Shown one piece after another: positions 50,265 through 59,534 of a stretch of 64,000 bases of DNA. This stretch comes from Amycolatopsis coloradensis (GTDB taxonomy: Bacteria; Actinomycetota; Actinomycetes; Mycobacteriales; Pseudonocardiaceae), in the NCBI RefSeq assembly GCF_001953865.1, contig NZ_MQUQ01000007.1, forward strand, positions 58,960 through 122,959, in the 5' to 3' direction. The translations under genes and the position numbers were made by a program. The notes below the pieces were generated by a model. The model saw only the letters and a program-made list of their open reading frames with translations, made no database searches and was not told where the DNA came from. Position 1 is the first letter of the stretch; the number at the start of each line of letters is the position of its first letter.

Positions 50265-51750
50265 CACACGAACCTACGGAGGCTGGCGGCTGCGCCGCGG
50301 TTTCGGCCTCGGGAAGCTCTCCGAAGCGCAGACCGCCGTTCTCGCCGGGTGTGTGCTGCTACCACTGGTGAGCTGGATTGTCATTGCCACAGCAGGTCTC
50401 TCGCTGCTGATCATGGGCGTCGCGCTCGCGATCTCGCTAGTCATCGGGGTGCTCGCCGTCGTCCCGCATCGCAGCCGGGGTGTGTCGCTGGGCGGCTCGC
50501 TGATCATCTCGATCCGCAGTGCCACCGCGAACCGCAAAGGCTGGTCGGAGTGGGAGTCCGGGGTCTTCACCACCCATCCACGCCGGGGCGAACTTCCCGG
50601 CGTGCTGGCCCCGCTCATGCCGTTGTCCACAAAGGATGGCTTGGGAAATCCGTTCGGGCTGCTGTGGGACCGCCGCACGGGTCGGCTGACCGCGTCGCTG
50701 CGGGTGGCGCCGGTCGGCACCGTGCTCGCCGACCAGGACCGGACCGACCTGTGGATCGGAAGCTTCGCCGCATGGCAAGCGTCCTTGGGATACGAGCCGA
50801 CGGTGGAGTGGGCAGCGATCACCGTCGAGTCGGCGCCCAGCACCGGAACCGAACTGGCCGACTACGTCAACGACCGGCTCGACCCGGCCGCTCCGGCGAT
50901 CGCACGGGAGACGATGACCGAGGTCGCCGACGCGCACCGCGGGTCGACCGCCGACATCTCCGTCCGGGTTTCCCTCACCTTCCAGCCCCAGCGGGCGCGG
51001 CCCCAGCCGCGCGACGACGCCGAACGGGTCGCCGAAGTCTCCCGCGCGCTGGCCGGACTGGAAGGAGATCTCCCGCTGTGCGGGGTCGCGATGCTCGGCC
51101 GCGCCACCGCTGCGGACATCACCCACTGGCTGCGATCGGCCTACGACCCACACTCCCGGGGAGAACTCGGTCGTCTCGCCGAGCAGAAGCACCTGCTCGC
51201 CTGGGCCGAAGCCGGACCGGTCAAAGCGCACGCCCTGCCCGATCACTACTGGCACGACTCCGGCTGGAGCTGCACCTGGGCGATGGCGGGGCTGCCGAAC
51301 CAGCTGGTCACCTCCAACGTGCTCGCGCCGCTGGTGACCCCCGGCCGCTATCACCGCAGGGTCAGCATCACCTACCAGCCCTATCCGGCCGATCAGGCCG
51401 GGGACGTCGTGGCCCGCGAAGCGACCGGGTCCGCGTTCCGGCGCGAAGTGCGCCGCCGCCGGGGCATCGACGAGACCGCCCGCGACCGTGCGGACGAGGT
51501 CCGCGCGCGGCAAGCCGCCGAAGAGGAAGCCCGGGGCGCGGGCGTCGGCCTGTGGGGAATGTATGTGACCACCACAGTCGAGGACCCCCGCGACCTTCCC
51601 GACGCGATCGCCGACGTCGAGAGCCGAGCGCGCAACGCGAAGCTGCAACTGCGCCGCTGCTGGGGATGGCAGCACGCTGGGTTCGCCGCTTCCCTCGGCG
51701 TCGGGATCTACCCGCCGGAACTTGCCCGGCGCGGACGGATGACCCGATGA
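50257..51750 (+). CDS. SCO6880-like conjugation protein
   Basis: ATG overlaps the previous stop by 8 bases; 497 residues. Two membrane helices near the N-terminus (AVLAGCVLLPLVSWIVIATA; LLIMGVALAISLVIGVLAV), then a large soluble domain resembling the N-terminal part of VirB4 proteins: RRTGRLTASLRVAPVGTVLA, and the C-terminal RARNAKLQLRRCWGWQHAGF. This is the architecture of the SCO6880 family encoded next to VirB4 in actinobacteria. It lacks Walker motifs, so the ATPase half is supplied by the separate gene at 52329. Confidence 0.7.
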   Translation: MGDTRTYGGWRLRRGFGLGKLSEAQTAVLAGCVLLPLVSWIVIATAGLSLLIMGVALAISLVIGVLAVVPHRSRGVSLGGSLIISIRSATANRKGWSEWESGVFTTHPRRGELPGVLAPLMPLSTKDGLGNPFGLLWDRRTGRLTASLRVAPVGTVLADQDRTDLWIGSFAAWQASLGYEPTVEWAAITVESAPSTGTELADYVNDRLDPAAPAIARETMTEVADAHRGSTADISVRVSLTFQPQRARPQPRDDAERVAEVSRALAGLEGDLPLCGVAMLGRATAADITHWLRSAYDPHSRGELGRLAEQKHLLAWAEAGPVKAHALPDHYWHDSGWSCTWAMAGLPNQLVTSNVLAPLVTPGRYHRRVSITYQPYPADQAGDVVAREATGSAFRREVRRRRGIDETARDRADEVRARQAAEEEARGAGVGLWGMYVTTTVEDPRDLPDAIADVESRARNAKLQLRRCWGWQHAGFAASLGVGIYPPELARRGRMTR

Positions 51751-52070
51751 CCACCGCCGATCACCTGAAGCGCAAGAACACCCGTCCGGCCCGGCCGGTG
51801 ACGAGAGTCGCTACGGCGTGCCGGGGGATCCACCCGTACCGCGGCTGGTGCGTCGGCCGGTCCCGTCGCAACGCCCCGCGAACACCAGCGCGGCGACCGC
51901 GCGCCCGAGCCCGAGCCGCAGGCGACCAAGCCGAGGCGGACACCAGAACCACCATGGGGGACAGGATGAAGCACACCAGCAGCGGCAGGCGTGTCCACGC
52001 CCCGACTGTCTACAAAGCACAGACCGGCCCTCGGCCGTGCCGAACCACGAGACCACGGCACGCGACCTGA
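51747..52070 (+). CDS. Uncertain Arg-rich protein between SCO6880-like and VirB4-like genes
   Basis: ATG overlaps the previous stop (ATGA): MTTADHLKRKNTRPARPVTR, 107 residues, very basic. From about 51810 another plus frame (GDPPVPRLVRRPVPSQRP) has better codon bias, so the real product may switch frame or be a decayed gene. The stretch 52071-52328 holds no clear gene. Confidence 0.3.
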   Translation: MTTADHLKRKNTRPARPVTRVATACRGIHPYRGWCVGRSRRNAPRTPARRPRARARAAGDQAEADTRTTMGDRMKHTSSGRRVHAPTVYKAQTGPRPCRTTRPRHAT

Positions 52071-52328
52071 CCGGGCGCGCCGTGCTCGAGTCCGCGACGC
52101 GAGCACCCGCCCATCAGCATCGCTGCCACTCCGTTCCGCGAGCAGACGGCCGTCATGCCGTCCCGGCGGGACTACGACCGTGCGGCGGCTTCACCTGCAT
52201 CCCGGTGGCAGGAGGAGACCGCGCGCACCGCGGCGGTGTCCGGCCCGGCTGGGGGTCGCGCCGGACACCGCCCACCTGCTCTCACATCCGTTGCTGGACC
52301 AGCAGTTCACGCGATCAGGGGGAACGCG

Positions 52329-53888
52329 ATGAGCATGTTCGGCCGGCGTGCCACCAAGGCCGCCACCGATGCCGACGACTCGCCTGCGGGCGATCTCGTC
52401 ATTCCGCAAACCGTCGCCGACGCCGCCATCAGGCACCGTCCCGAGGTCACGGATCCGCTCGCGGATCTGCGCGCTCTGCCGGTCCCGCCAGCGCGCGGCT
52501 GGGCGGCCCGCCGAAGCGGCCGGGACCACCACGTCGGCTCGGCCGCCTTGTGGCAGGGCACGACCACCCAGCTGGCCGGTTTGTTCCCGTTCGTCGGCGG
52601 TTCCGGGGCGAGGGTACGCGGTGTCCCGATCGGACACGACCTGCACACCCATGAGCCCATCGGTCTCCACCCAGGAGACTGGTTGAAAACCGGAATCATA
52701 TCCAATACGGGTCTATGGGTCCAGGCGCAACCGGGTGTCGGCAAGAGCGCCTTCGCCAAGCGGCTCGGGACCGGATTGTGTGCGTTCGGCTGGATGTTGT
52801 TCGTGCCGGCGGATGTGAAAGGTGAATACACCGCACTGATCCGGCGCCTGGGCGGCACCGTGATCAAAGTCGGTCGCGGGCACGACGCGATCAACCCGCT
52901 CGACCCCGGTCCGCTGGCCGCGTTGCTGGCCACGACCAGCGGCCGGGAGCGGGACGCACTGCGCGAGTCCATCCGGGCCCGGCAGACCTCCCTGCTGGAA
53001 GGGCTGTTGCTGCTGGAATTGGACCGGCAGCCGACGCCGACCGAGCGCAACCTGGTGTCCCGCGCGATCGACCTGGCCACCGACGCGGCAGTCGACAACC
53101 AGCCCACCATCCCGGAAGTCCGCGCGGCGCTGGAACAAGCACCGCAGCAGCTGTTGTCCGCCGCGCGGGTCAACGACGACCGCGGGCGTTACTTCGACCT
53201 GATCCGGGAGGTGCTCTCCAGCTTCGACCTGCTCGTCGACGGCCCGCTACGGGGCCTGTTCGACCGGCGCTCCACCGCACGCCTGGATCCGGCCTCGCCC
53301 GCGACGTCGCTCGACATCTCCGTGCTGGACGAGGAAACCGACGAGGTCGTGGCCGCGGCGATGCTCTGTTCCTGGGCATGGGGCGCGGCCATGATCGAGG
53401 CCCGCCAGGCCGGGCAGGGCCGCAACATCCTGTGGATCCAGGACGAAGCCTGGCGGGCACTGCGGACCGGTTCCGGGCTGGTGGAGAAGTCCGACCGGCT
53501 CACGAGGCTCAACCGGCATAAAGGCGTCGCCAGCGTCTATCTGACCCACAGCATGGACGACCTGGAAGCCCTGCCGTCCGAAGAGGACCGCGCGAAAGCG
53601 CGCGGCATCGCAGCCCGGTGCGCGATCCACGTCTACGGCGGCCTCCCCGCCACGGAACTGCGCAGCCTGACGGTGTCGCTGTCCTCGCGCGAAGCCGACA
53701 TGCTCTCGTCCTGGCAGTCCGCCGGAACCTGGGTCCCCGGACAGCGCCACCCCGGCCGCGGCCTCTACCTGATCAAAGCGGGGGAGCGGGCCGGTCTGCC
53801 GGTCCGGATGAACCTCTCCCCGCGCGAACTCGAGTTGTACAACACCGACAGCGCGTTCGACTCCGCCCCACGCTCGGCGGTGGCGTGA
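52329..53888 (+). CDS. VirB4-like type IV secretion ATPase (C-terminal domain form)
   Basis: ATG after GGGGGAACGCG; 519 residues. Walker A QPGVGKSAFAKR at about 138, Walker B ILWIQDEAW at about 368, and a downstream RHKGVASVYLTHS typical of VirB4/TraC motors. The N-terminal VirB4 domain is missing and appears to be the separate SCO6880-like gene upstream, a split arrangement known in actinobacteria. The protein powers substrate transfer and channel assembly at the inner face of the membrane. Confidence 0.8.
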   Translation: MSMFGRRATKAATDADDSPAGDLVIPQTVADAAIRHRPEVTDPLADLRALPVPPARGWAARRSGRDHHVGSAALWQGTTTQLAGLFPFVGGSGARVRGVPIGHDLHTHEPIGLHPGDWLKTGIISNTGLWVQAQPGVGKSAFAKRLGTGLCAFGWMLFVPADVKGEYTALIRRLGGTVIKVGRGHDAINPLDPGPLAALLATTSGRERDALRESIRARQTSLLEGLLLLELDRQPTPTERNLVSRAIDLATDAAVDNQPTIPEVRAALEQAPQQLLSAARVNDDRGRYFDLIREVLSSFDLLVDGPLRGLFDRRSTARLDPASPATSLDISVLDEETDEVVAAAMLCSWAWGAAMIEARQAGQGRNILWIQDEAWRALRTGSGLVEKSDRLTRLNRHKGVASVYLTHSMDDLEALPSEEDRAKARGIAARCAIHVYGGLPATELRSLTVSLSSREADMLSSWQSAGTWVPGQRHPGRGLYLIKAGERAGLPVRMNLSPRELELYNTDSAFDSAPRSAVA

Positions 53889-55771
53889 TGAGCAGCCCCA
53901 CCTCACGACGCCACGCCTCGGGCGGCACCCCGGTCCTCCCGTGGGTGATCACCGGCCTGATCGGCGGAGTGTTCCTGCTGGGCGGCATGGTGTGGCTCGC
54001 CGCGCAGGTCGCCGCCGCCACCGGATTCCCCGTTCCCGCCGTCACCGCCATCCCGGACGCGCTCGGCGAACCGGGCCTGACCGGCCTCATCGGCCCCGAG
54101 GGATCCCCGACCTGGTTCTACATCATCTTCGGCACCGAGATCGCGCTGCTTCTCGCGGCAACGATCACCCTGCCCCTCCTGATCACCAAACGGAAACGGC
54201 CTCGCGACGGGCACCGGTCGATGAACTCCGCCCGGGAATTCCGCGAGCTCCAGCAACCGGCCATGGCCAAACGCGCCCAAGGCCTGCAGCAGTCCCTGGC
54301 CGGAACCCGCGTACGCGACCTCACCGGACGACAGGTCGGTGCGGCACTGGGCGACATTGGCGGGAAAACGGTCTACAAGAGCCACGAAGACGTCGAGCTG
54401 GTGATCTGCGGGCCCCGCTCCAACAAGACCAGCGCCAAAGTTGTGCCGGAGATCCTCGGTGCCCCGGGAACCGTCGTGGCCACCAGTAACAAGGGCGATG
54501 TCTGGGCACTGACCGCAGGCCTGCGGGCGCAGGTCGGTGAGGTCTTTCTCTTCGACAGCAACCAGATCACCTACCAGCCGCAAACTTTCTGGTGGGATCC
54601 GCTGGCCGGGGTGACCGATGTGGAGTCCGCGTCGCGCATGGCGTCGTACTTCATGCGCGAGGTCGGTGGCGGCGCCGGTGGCGGCGCCGACCGGGCCGAC
54701 CCGTTCTTCACGCCCGCAGCCGAGAAAACGCTCCGGCAAATCCTCCTGGCCGCCGCGGTGTCCGAGAAGTCGTTGCGGGACGTCGTCAACTGGGTCGCCA
54801 CCCGCTCCGACGAACCCGCCGTGCAACTGGAACAGCACGGTTTTCGTGGCCAGGCCGACTCGCTGCGCGCCACCCTCGAACTGCCACCGGAAACCCGGGG
54901 CGGTGTCTACGAAGGCGTCGCGACGGCGATCTCCTGCCTGGACTCCGAATCGCTGCTGCGCTGGGTCACGCCACCGCTGACGTGGGAGAAGCTGGCACCG
55001 GACCCGGCCGCGATCCGCGAGCTGAACCTGTGGGACCTGATCACCCGTCCCGGCGATCGCCATCCCACGCTCTACCTGCTCACTCGTGAGGGTCAGGGAT
55101 CCGGCCGCCCGATCGTCGCCGCGATGGTCGGCGAGCTGTGCAACGTCGCGTTCCGCGCGGCGGCCGCGAACGGCGGACGCCTCGATCCGGCACTCACCGT
55201 CCAGCTCGATGAGGCCGCCAACATAGTCCGAATCCCTGAGCTTCCTTCGTGGTATTCGTGGTTCGGGAGCCAATCGATCATGGTCACCACCGTTCTGCAG
55301 TCCCGCGAACAAGGCCGCAGCGTGTGGGGCAAAGAGGGTTTCGACGCGCTGTGGAGCGCGGCCACGATCAAAACCGTCGGCGCCGGCATCGCCGACCCGG
55401 ACTTCGCGGAAGATCTCAGCCGACTTGTCGGGGACCACAAGGTCGAGGAAACCTCCACCAGCTACTCCAGCGGCGGGCCCTCCACCTCGCGGAGCCTGCA
55501 CACCGAACGCATCCTCACCGCCGCCGACATCGCCGCCATGCCGCGCACCAACGCGCTCCTCATCACCTCGGGACGCCGCCCCGGACTGCTGCGCCTGCGG
55601 CCCTGGTACGCCGAACCGGACGACGAGGAAAAGCGTGACCTCATCGCACTGTCCAAAGAGGCCACCGGCCAGATCCAGCAGTCGGCGATCACCTACCTCG
55701 GACCGGACAATCCCGTGGCGCGATCCCTGCGCCCGCCGGACACCGCCACACCGGCAGGAGGCCGGTCGTGA
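53888..55771 (+). CDS. VirD4/TraG-type coupling protein
   Basis: ATG in a TGATG overlap; 627 residues. Two membrane helices (WVITGLIGGVFLLGGMVWLA; TEIALLLAATITLPLLITK), then the motor domain with Walker A GPRSNKTSAKV at about 179 and Walker B LTVQLDEAANI at about 440, and VTTVLQSREQGRSVWGK as in TraG/VirD4 proteins. The SNKTS P-loop variant is usual in actinobacterial coupling ATPases. Role: links the relaxosome to the channel. Position after VirB4 is typical. Confidence 0.85.
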   Translation: MSSPTSRRHASGGTPVLPWVITGLIGGVFLLGGMVWLAAQVAAATGFPVPAVTAIPDALGEPGLTGLIGPEGSPTWFYIIFGTEIALLLAATITLPLLITKRKRPRDGHRSMNSAREFRELQQPAMAKRAQGLQQSLAGTRVRDLTGRQVGAALGDIGGKTVYKSHEDVELVICGPRSNKTSAKVVPEILGAPGTVVATSNKGDVWALTAGLRAQVGEVFLFDSNQITYQPQTFWWDPLAGVTDVESASRMASYFMREVGGGAGGGADRADPFFTPAAEKTLRQILLAAAVSEKSLRDVVNWVATRSDEPAVQLEQHGFRGQADSLRATLELPPETRGGVYEGVATAISCLDSESLLRWVTPPLTWEKLAPDPAAIRELNLWDLITRPGDRHPTLYLLTREGQGSGRPIVAAMVGELCNVAFRAAAANGGRLDPALTVQLDEAANIVRIPELPSWYSWFGSQSIMVTTVLQSREQGRSVWGKEGFDALWSAATIKTVGAGIADPDFAEDLSRLVGDHKVEETSTSYSSGGPSTSRSLHTERILTAADIAAMPRTNALLITSGRRPGLLRLRPWYAEPDDEEKRDLIALSKEATGQIQQSAITYLGPDNPVARSLRPPDTATPAGGRS

Positions 55772-56541
55772 CCACGCCACCGCACGCGGAACCGCAAGAA
55801 CCCGAGCGCACAGCCGGAAACACCCCGCCCGGCACCGACGCTACTTGGGTAACCGCCGGACAACTTCGCGCCCTGGAACAGAGAGTCAGCCAATGGCTGC
55901 GCGGCATGGAAACCGAGCAGTTCCAGGTAAGCAACGAACTGCACCAGATCAAGCGCGCGGTTGAACTCGCACAAAACGGGCTCGACACGCTCGAAGTCGG
56001 CCTGGCCGACATCTCCCACCAGTTCGGCAATCTCTACACCCAGATGCAGGCCACAGGTCCGCCGCTATGGGACGAGAACCCCCCGGAAGCCGACACCGCG
56101 GACGCGGCAGAGCCAGGCGAGAACAGCCACCCGGACGGCGCCGAGGACGACGACCAGGTACAGCGGCCCTCGCTGAGCACGGTGCACGCCTGGGTCACCG
56201 AACACATCGCCCCGATGGTCCGCAAAACCACCACCACCGGCGAAGGCGGCGGGATCCGCTGGTGCCGCCAGTGGTGGCACCACCACGACGCGGTCGAACG
56301 CTTCACCGCCCTGCACCTGGCCCACGAAGAGCTGTCGGACTCCGGCGAGCCGTCCTGGCTCTCGGTCTATCTCCGCGATCACCTCGACCCGCACCTGAGC
56401 ACGCTCACCAGCCCCGCCGGACCGTTCCACGCCTGCACCCCCAACAGGCACTCCACCACCGTCGCCGAGCTCGGCCATGCCGAACGCCCCGCAGACACTC
56501 CGCCTCACAGCACTGACGACAGCACAGGGGAACTCCCATGA
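55768..56541 (+). CDS. DUF4913-like protein
   Basis: GTG overlaps the previous stop (GTGA); 257 residues. The N-terminus has a coiled-coil-like region (QLRALEQRVSQWLRGME; IKRAVELAQNGLDTLEVGL), then an acidic linker. The C-terminal part (IRWCRQWWHHHDAVERFTAL; SWLSVYLRDHLDPHLSTL; GPFHAC) matches the pattern of DUF4913 proteins common next to actinobacterial coupling-protein genes. Function unknown; probably an accessory of the secretion ATPases. Confidence 0.65.
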   Translation: MTTPPHAEPQEPERTAGNTPPGTDATWVTAGQLRALEQRVSQWLRGMETEQFQVSNELHQIKRAVELAQNGLDTLEVGLADISHQFGNLYTQMQATGPPLWDENPPEADTADAAEPGENSHPDGAEDDDQVQRPSLSTVHAWVTEHIAPMVRKTTTTGEGGGIRWCRQWWHHHDAVERFTALHLAHEELSDSGEPSWLSVYLRDHLDPHLSTLTSPAGPFHACTPNRHSTTVAELGHAERPADTPPHSTDDSTGELP

Positions 56542-57746
56542 CGCAGCCAGAAGAAGACCCGGCGTTCCTGGGATTCGCTTCCCGACCTGTACCCGTGCCC
56601 CCGCGCGAGGTCCTGGTGTACGACCCGGCTGCGGGGCAATACGGGGAAACTGACGAATACTTCGCCGGGATCGGCAGAGCCCACGCGGACCATATCGTGA
56701 ACCAGCTGATCACGATGCGGCGAATCCCGGACTTTCGGCCCTTCGACCTGCAAACCGAGGTCGATCGTTTCAACCCCAACCCGGAGGTCCACTACGGCGG
56801 GGAACTCGACTACCCAGCCGGGGACTACACCAAAGGCCTCACCAACCAGCTTGCCCACGACGCCGAGCGGCTCCGATCCCTGCAGCACGAGTCGGAAACC
56901 ACGTCGGTGGCCGGCTACACCGAGGAGCGCGCGCGGGACGTCGCGTGGTACCAGACCATCGTCCGCGATCTGCCAGTCGACGACGTCAGCGCTGTAGCAA
57001 CGGAACTTGACAACCTCGCCCGAGCGCTCGCACACACGAGCCGCACGGCTCTCCCACATCGCCTCGCCGTCGCTGACCGCGAGAAACAGCAGGAAGCACA
57101 GGATCGGGCCGAACTAAGAGAGTTCAGTACCGCCATCGACCGGTACAGCCTTCATCTCAGACTGCCTTCTCTGCACTCGTCCAGCAACGCTGAGCAGGCT
57201 GCGGAACACAACCGTCTCGTGGCCCGGATCGCGGTCCTGGACACGAAGAACCCGCACCTGCTCGCCAGCCTGCCCGCCGACCGGGCCCAGATCGTGCACA
57301 CCCTTCTGCCGGAGTCAGCGACCCGACAACACGGCCGGCCCGGCCTATTGCCGCAGACGCACGCTCCGAACGAGGTGCTGCTGCGGTCCCTCACCAAGGC
57401 CACCGACGAACTGCTCGGCACGCTTCTGCACCCTGCGGCGGGAGTCGATCACCCCGCTGTCGGCCCATTGGCCATCAAGGTTTCCGAGCTGTGCAAGGAA
57501 CATCCCGAGCTGGTGGCGTCTTTGCCACCGCTCCAGGCAGGACTCGTGCGCAGCGTGGACGCCGCCCATCCTCGCGCGGCCGAGAACAACAGCTCCCCGA
57601 CGGCAGTCAAGTCGGCTCCCGCGCAGACGGAGCGAACCGCTCAGGCCCCAACGAGACCGCGACTGTCGGCGGCGGCTCGCCCCGGGACAGCAGCAACTCG
57701 GCACGGCTCGGCAGCCAACACGCCCGGACCAGGCAAGGGCCGATGA
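56538..57746 (+). CDS. Conjugation-operon accessory protein, paralogue 1
   Basis: ATG overlaps the previous stop (ATGA); 402 residues. Opens MTQPEEDPAFLGFASRPVPV. A helical domain at about 90-260 includes ELREFSTAIDRYSLHLRLPS and PADRAQ then LLPESATRQH. The tail is Ala/Pro/Thr-rich (RLSAAARPGTAATRHGS). The same N-terminal and helical segments recur in the next large gene, so the pair arose by duplication. Unrecognised family. Confidence 0.6.
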   Translation: MTQPEEDPAFLGFASRPVPVPPREVLVYDPAAGQYGETDEYFAGIGRAHADHIVNQLITMRRIPDFRPFDLQTEVDRFNPNPEVHYGGELDYPAGDYTKGLTNQLAHDAERLRSLQHESETTSVAGYTEERARDVAWYQTIVRDLPVDDVSAVATELDNLARALAHTSRTALPHRLAVADREKQQEAQDRAELREFSTAIDRYSLHLRLPSLHSSSNAEQAAEHNRLVARIAVLDTKNPHLLASLPADRAQIVHTLLPESATRQHGRPGLLPQTHAPNEVLLRSLTKATDELLGTLLHPAAGVDHPAVGPLAIKVSELCKEHPELVASLPPLQAGLVRSVDAAHPRAAENNSSPTAVKSAPAQTERTAQAPTRPRLSAAARPGTAATRHGSAANTPGPGKGR

Positions 57747-57853
57747 CAAACCCTCCAACGACCTTTCGACCAGACCGCCGGCCGGAAGGCAGTGACGAGG
57801 CACGCCCGGCCTCCTACAGCCTCGCACACGACGCCGAAGGAGTGCTCCCGTGA
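57743..57853 (+). CDS. Tiny coupled gene between paralogues, 36 residues
   Basis: ATG overlaps the stop of paralogue 1 (ATGA) and its stop overlaps the start of paralogue 2 (GTGA). The peptide MTNPPTTFRPDRRPEGSDEA is polar with no domain. The double overlap suggests translational coupling through it. After paralogue 2 the same junction leaves only an eight-codon frame (MTTTPVHH), so it may be a duplicated spacer rather than a functional gene. Confidence 0.35.
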   Translation: MTNPPTTFRPDRRPEGSDEARPASYSLAHDAEGVLP

Positions 57854-59463
57854 CCGAACCAGATCAATACCCGGTGTTCCTAGGAGTCTCGTCCTGGCCG
57901 GTGCTTTCGCCGCCCATTGAGATCCTGGAACTGGGATTCGACCCAGAAGATCAAACTGATCAGATCCGCGAGTACTTCGAAACGGTCGGCACAACTCACG
58001 CCGACTCCCTCGCCATTCACGTGGCCACAGGACTGCGAAAGGGGGCGGGCCGCGAGTTCGACGTGGAAGCCGAGATCGACCGGTTTGACCTGTTCCGGGA
58101 CGATTTCCCTGAATGGGGTTTGTACGACTACAGCACTTCCGATTACGCCCTAGGACTTTGCTATCGGCTGGATGCCCGAGTGGACCAGCTCATCAGGGTA
58201 GCGAATGGGACGGAACCGAAGGATCTGTTCTACAGCAGGGACCTGGAGCAGGGGGTCGCCTGGCATCGCGATGTAGCCGGTGATCCTCCGGCTGAGGACG
58301 TGTCGACCTTGCTCGCGGAACTCGATCGCCTCATCCGGGGCTATGCCCGCAAGGCCGGGATCCCACTACCTGCGCGACTGGAGCGAGAAGATCGCGAGCG
58401 TGAGCAGGCGATCCGCGATCGTGCCGACTTGAGCGAACTCAGTGCCGCCATCGATCGGTACAGCCTGCACCAAAGTCTGCCGTACCTGCACTCGGCCGGT
58501 GGCACCGAACAACGCGCCGAAAGCGAACGCCTCGTCGCCCGGATCGCCGTGCTGGACACGCGGAATCCCCACCTGGTGGCCAGGCTCCCGGCCGACCGTG
58601 CCCAGGTCGTGCACTCCCTCCTGCCGGAGTCGGCAACACGCCAACACCAAGGCAAGGGGCAAGCATCGCCGCCCGCGCACGAAGCCGGCGAGGAGAAGCC
58701 CGGGATCTTCCCGGCCACATTCACCGACGCGGCCGACAAACTAGCCGCCCACCTGCTTCACCCCGCAGCACAAGGGAACGATCGCACCGCGATCAGCGAA
58801 CTGATCGACCGGCTTGCCGAGTTCCACCAGCACGATCAGTCCCTAGCGGACCTGCTACCCACCGTCCAGGCAGGACTCGTACGCAACCTCGACACCGTAC
58901 GCACCCGCATTGACGACAGCAGTTGGTTCTCCACCCTCGGTTCCGCGGCAACCCGGCAAGTGCAAGGCCCGCAACCACAAGAGCAGGCATCGGACGATGC
59001 GCTGGATCCGTACATGCTGGCCGCGCGAGCGAGCCGATTCACCTTCGACGCCAACACTGTCCCGGTCGGGGATCCGCAGTATCGCCCGTGGTTGGTGCTG
59101 CACGTCGAGCGACGCGGAAGCGCCCAGTGGATCATCCGGCGCGGCTCGGATGGTGACGTGTTCAACCCCGACACCAGCGAATTCGACAGCAACTGGGCCG
59201 TCGGGACTCCGACAACCCGACCAAGTACCGCTTCGACCGGGACGACGCCGTACAGCGCGCCGCGGACTTGCTCTTCCAGGAGACCACGAACGACACGGCA
59301 GCAAGCGCTTCGGCCGCCGACGGACTCCACGCGGTCGATACCGCTTCGGCCCAGCTCACAGGTACAGCGGACATCCCGTCCGCCGGTTCCGGCGCGGCCG
59401 GGAACCGCAGCCGCCCGGCATAGCGCCGCGGCCCGCTCACCCGGCACGGCCCGTGGCCGATGA
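57850..59463 (+). CDS. Conjugation-operon accessory protein, paralogue 2, apparent frameshift
   Basis: GTG overlaps the tiny gene's stop. Related to paralogue 1 (QYPVFLGVSSWPVLSPP; LSAAIDRYSLHQSLPYLHS; PADRAQ then LLPESATRQH). It adds a C-terminal domain at about 385-450 (YRPWLVLHVERRGSAQWIIR; FNPDTSEFDSNWAVG). At about 59201-59206 the continuing domain moves to another frame (DSDNPTKYRFDRDDAVQRAA, then DLLFQET) ending at 59423, while the original frame runs on in low-complexity sequence to 59463. One missing base in GTCGGGACT would restore it. Confidence 0.55.
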   Translation: MTEPDQYPVFLGVSSWPVLSPPIEILELGFDPEDQTDQIREYFETVGTTHADSLAIHVATGLRKGAGREFDVEAEIDRFDLFRDDFPEWGLYDYSTSDYALGLCYRLDARVDQLIRVANGTEPKDLFYSRDLEQGVAWHRDVAGDPPAEDVSTLLAELDRLIRGYARKAGIPLPARLEREDREREQAIRDRADLSELSAAIDRYSLHQSLPYLHSAGGTEQRAESERLVARIAVLDTRNPHLVARLPADRAQVVHSLLPESATRQHQGKGQASPPAHEAGEEKPGIFPATFTDAADKLAAHLLHPAAQGNDRTAISELIDRLAEFHQHDQSLADLLPTVQAGLVRNLDTVRTRIDDSSWFSTLGSAATRQVQGPQPQEQASDDALDPYMLAARASRFTFDANTVPVGDPQYRPWLVLHVERRGSAQWIIRRGSDGDVFNPDTSEFDSNWAVGTPTTRPSTASTGTTPYSAPRTCSSRRPRTTRQQALRPPTDSTRSIPLRPSSQVQRTSRPPVPARPGTAAARHSAAARSPGTARGR

Positions 59464-59534
59464 CGACCACACCTGTGCACCACTGACCACGGGCGAATCC
59501 GCACTTTGAACAGATTGTCTTTCAGGGGGACGAC

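Noticed and set aside
53903..55780. Minus-strand frame of 625 codons opposite the coupling protein
   Set aside because: Shadow frame; the plus strand encodes Walker motifs and membrane helices of a VirD4-type protein.
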